Of a DNA stretch of 64,000 nt, positions 62,583 to 64,000 are shown piece after piece. This stretch comes from UBA10438 sp044238605. GTDB lineage: Bacteria; Bacteroidota; Ignavibacteria; Kapaibacteriales; Kapaibacteriaceae. Position numbers and translations under genes: made by a program. How positions within the stretch are numbered: the first letter of the stretch is position 1; every line of letters starts with the position of its first letter. The notes under the pieces were generated by a model. The model had not been told where the DNA came from. It searched no databases and saw only the letters and a program-made list of their open reading frames with translations. The stretch lies in contig JBIICY010000007.1 of the NCBI GenBank assembly GCA_044238605.1, positions 62,001 to 126,000 of the forward strand, in the 5' to 3' direction.

Positions 62583-63866
62583 ATGAATAAACGTCATTCG
62601 CGCCCTGCATTGACATATGTTCTCATAGCTTGGGCGCTCATTTGTGTAACGGCATGTAGCTCTAGCAGCCCAGTCATACCAACAGATGATGGCCCATTGA
62701 TAACCTTCGATTCTGTTGGGTATTACAGCAAGGGGCGCATACAGGCAGTTGTCGACAGCGTGCTAGACGTATTCATGACTGGCCGCAATCTCCCGCCTTC
62801 GACATTTAGATCGCGTCTTGTGTCTGCGCGCCATGGTGTTCGGCTGTACAAGGTTTCATATAAATCTCTGATACCCGAGATGAACAATCAGGAAGCCACA
62901 GCATATGGGCTGATAGCCATTCCCGATAGCATCCTACCGGGCGCACCAATTGTGAGTTATCAGCATGGTGCTGTTTTCGACCGATCATGGGTTCCGTCGA
63001 ATCCTGATGGATCAATAGAGATACAGTTTCAGTTGTCGCAATTCGCATCACAGGGCTACATTGTGATCGCAGCCGATTACTTCGGAACCACGGCTGGAAC
63101 CAAGGTGCCAAACAGCTTTGGTGCATTGGTTAATGCTGCTCAGGCATGTTTGGATCACCTGCGTGCCTCGAAGCAAGTGCTGGCGAAAAAGAATATCAAC
63201 GCGGGCAAGCTCTTCCTATCTGGATGGTCGCAAGGTGGAGCGGTTACCAATGCGTTTCTGCAGCGACTCGAGCGCGAGCAGATACCTGTGGCGGCAGCCG
63301 TCACAGCGTCGGGTCCGGTAGACCTCGTTGGATTTATGGCAAAGCCAATCAACGACCCTCCGCCATTTCTCGCCCCTTCATTCCCAGTGGCTATCATGAA
63401 CACGATAATCACATTTGAGACGTACTACGGTTTGAATGGTCTGGCAGCTGAGTCGATCCAACCACAGTTTCTAGATGCAGCAAGGCAGTTCCACGAATTC
63501 CAGATTCCGTTTAGTGCATTCTACGAGGCCGTGCTTTTTGACAAGCAGCAGCAACGGATACGCACCATGAAGGAGCTCTTTACGCAGAAGTTTTTGGATG
63601 ACAGCAAGACTGCAACAACTGCGTTTTGGAAGAAGCTTGACGACCTCAACGGATACCGTCAACTACTACGCACACCATATCGATGCTTCTACAGTTATCG
63701 GGACGAAGGCGTACTTGCGGAAACGGTAACGCCCATGATCGGCTACCAAAAGAGTCTTGGCAACACCTCAATTGAAGGGTTTGATGCCGGTGCAAATGCA
63801 GATCATGCATCAGTATATCTCGAGTCAATCATCAGCGCCCAGCCATGGTTTGAATCCTTGAGATAA
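62583..63866 (+). CDS. Secreted lipase/esterase-like lipoprotein (alpha/beta hydrolase)
   Basis: 427 residues. Lipoprotein signal with lipobox VTA-Cys (about 17-20) and a Ser-rich tether. Alpha/beta hydrolase: PIVSYQHGAVFDRS (oxyanion region), VIAADYFGTTAGTKVPNSF, nucleophile elbow FLSGWSQGGAVTNAF (GWSQG), candidate Asp in YSYRDEGVLAET and His in GANADHASVYL, so the triad is complete. Resembles secretory lipases of the LIP/PF03583 kind. Substrate unknown. Confidence 0.82.
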   Translation: MNKRHSRPALTYVLIAWALICVTACSSSSPVIPTDDGPLITFDSVGYYSKGRIQAVVDSVLDVFMTGRNLPPSTFRSRLVSARHGVRLYKVSYKSLIPEMNNQEATAYGLIAIPDSILPGAPIVSYQHGAVFDRSWVPSNPDGSIEIQFQLSQFASQGYIVIAADYFGTTAGTKVPNSFGALVNAAQACLDHLRASKQVLAKKNINAGKLFLSGWSQGGAVTNAFLQRLEREQIPVAAAVTASGPVDLVGFMAKPINDPPPFLAPSFPVAIMNTIITFETYYGLNGLAAESIQPQFLDAARQFHEFQIPFSAFYEAVLFDKQQQRIRTMKELFTQKFLDDSKTATTAFWKKLDDLNGYRQLLRTPYRCFYSYRDEGVLAETVTPMIGYQKSLGNTSIEGFDAGANADHASVYLESIISAQPWFESLR

Positions 63867-63949
63867 CTAAGAACATCAATTGCTGGTGCCATGTCGGTGC
63901 AGTAACTTAGAGCAGATTATTTGATCATTCTTGTTGTACGGAGATCTAC

Positions 63950-64000
63950 ATGAGCAGCAATGGCGACGCTAGCAAGTGTCCATTCCACGCTGGTGGTGGC
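63950..64000 (+). CDS. katG: Catalase-peroxidase, first 17 codons
   Basis: Cut by the window end. MSSNGDASKCPFHAGGG matches the KatG N-terminus (the conserved CPFH segment followed by Gly). GGAG lies 7 nt before the ATG. The call rests on this short segment alone. Confidence 0.65.
   Translation, partial: MSSNGDASKCPFHAGGG

Noticed and set aside
63867..63949. Terminator between the lipase-like gene and katG
   Set aside because: Only a 5-bp CTAAG/CTTAG pairing over a long loop is visible and there is no T tract.

Overview
The window reads as a chromosomal segment of a Gram-negative bacterium of the Bacteroidota/Chlorobiota (FCB) group. An affiliation near Candidatus Kapabacteria or a related Chlorobi-like lineage is my inference. 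The support is: secreted proteins with type IX secretion (T9SS)-style C-terminal sorting domains, giant IgGFc-binding-like/ASH surface proteins, Oar-like TonB receptors, a DUF4397 lipoprotein, and start sites preceded by the Bacteroidota-type -7 box TAnnTTTG. Coding density is very high, no stretch over 200 bases lacks a gene, and I see no rRNA, tRNA, CRISPR, IS element or phage.

Layout. 1-7044: truncated hflX, a divergent OstA-like protein, a 1330-residue surface protein and an outer-membrane beta-barrel protein. 7151-9440: HIT protein, rsmA/ksgA and a PAP2-type membrane phosphatase. 9637-15732: a 1498-residue, apparently very highly expressed surface protein with a strong terminator, then a secreted sorbosone/glucose dehydrogenase-like protein. 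15722-17736 (minus): Kdo transferase and enoyl-CoA hydratase. 17851-19338: phosphodiester glycosidase-like protein. 19405-25264 (minus): a tightly coupled five-gene operon (two crotonases, PgpH-like HD phosphodiesterase, XerD, NamZ-like muramidase). 25303-25965: rsmE. 26124-31937 (minus): TonB receptor, DUF4397 lipoprotein and secreted endonuclease/exonuclease/phosphatase. 32015-41578: RNA methyltransferase, glgA, ispE, dolichol-kinase-like protein, acyl-CoA ligase, threonine aldolase, thioesterase and a GH3 enzyme. 41694-53478: a polysaccharide export cluster (nucleotide-sugar enzymes, Wza-like, Wzx, initiating transferase, two glycosyltransferases) ending in accA. 53492-58098: ABC exporter, beta-CASP nuclease and aspartase. 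58157-64000: glycine-rich secreted protein, flavin amine oxidase, formyltransferase-like protein, lipase-like lipoprotein and the first codons of a catalase-peroxidase.

The most unusual signals are not genes. (1) Two families of heptamer tandem repeats (AGCGARY and GGGACTR) begin at, or supply, the stop codon of a gene at each of the three convergent junctions that have more than 50 bp between the genes; the GGGACTR arrays have G-quadruplex potential in the sense strand. (2) Several start codons sit only 3-5 nt behind a TAnnTTTG box, which implies leaderless mRNAs. (3) Regulatory-looking palindromes occur upstream of the major surface protein, upstream of the glycine-rich protein, and in the amine-oxidase/formyltransferase divergent gap. 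(4) The heptamer AAGGGGC occurs about 40 times on both strands without coding-strand bias, against about 8 expected. (5) One glycosyltransferase is fused to a degenerate phosphoglycosyltransferase.
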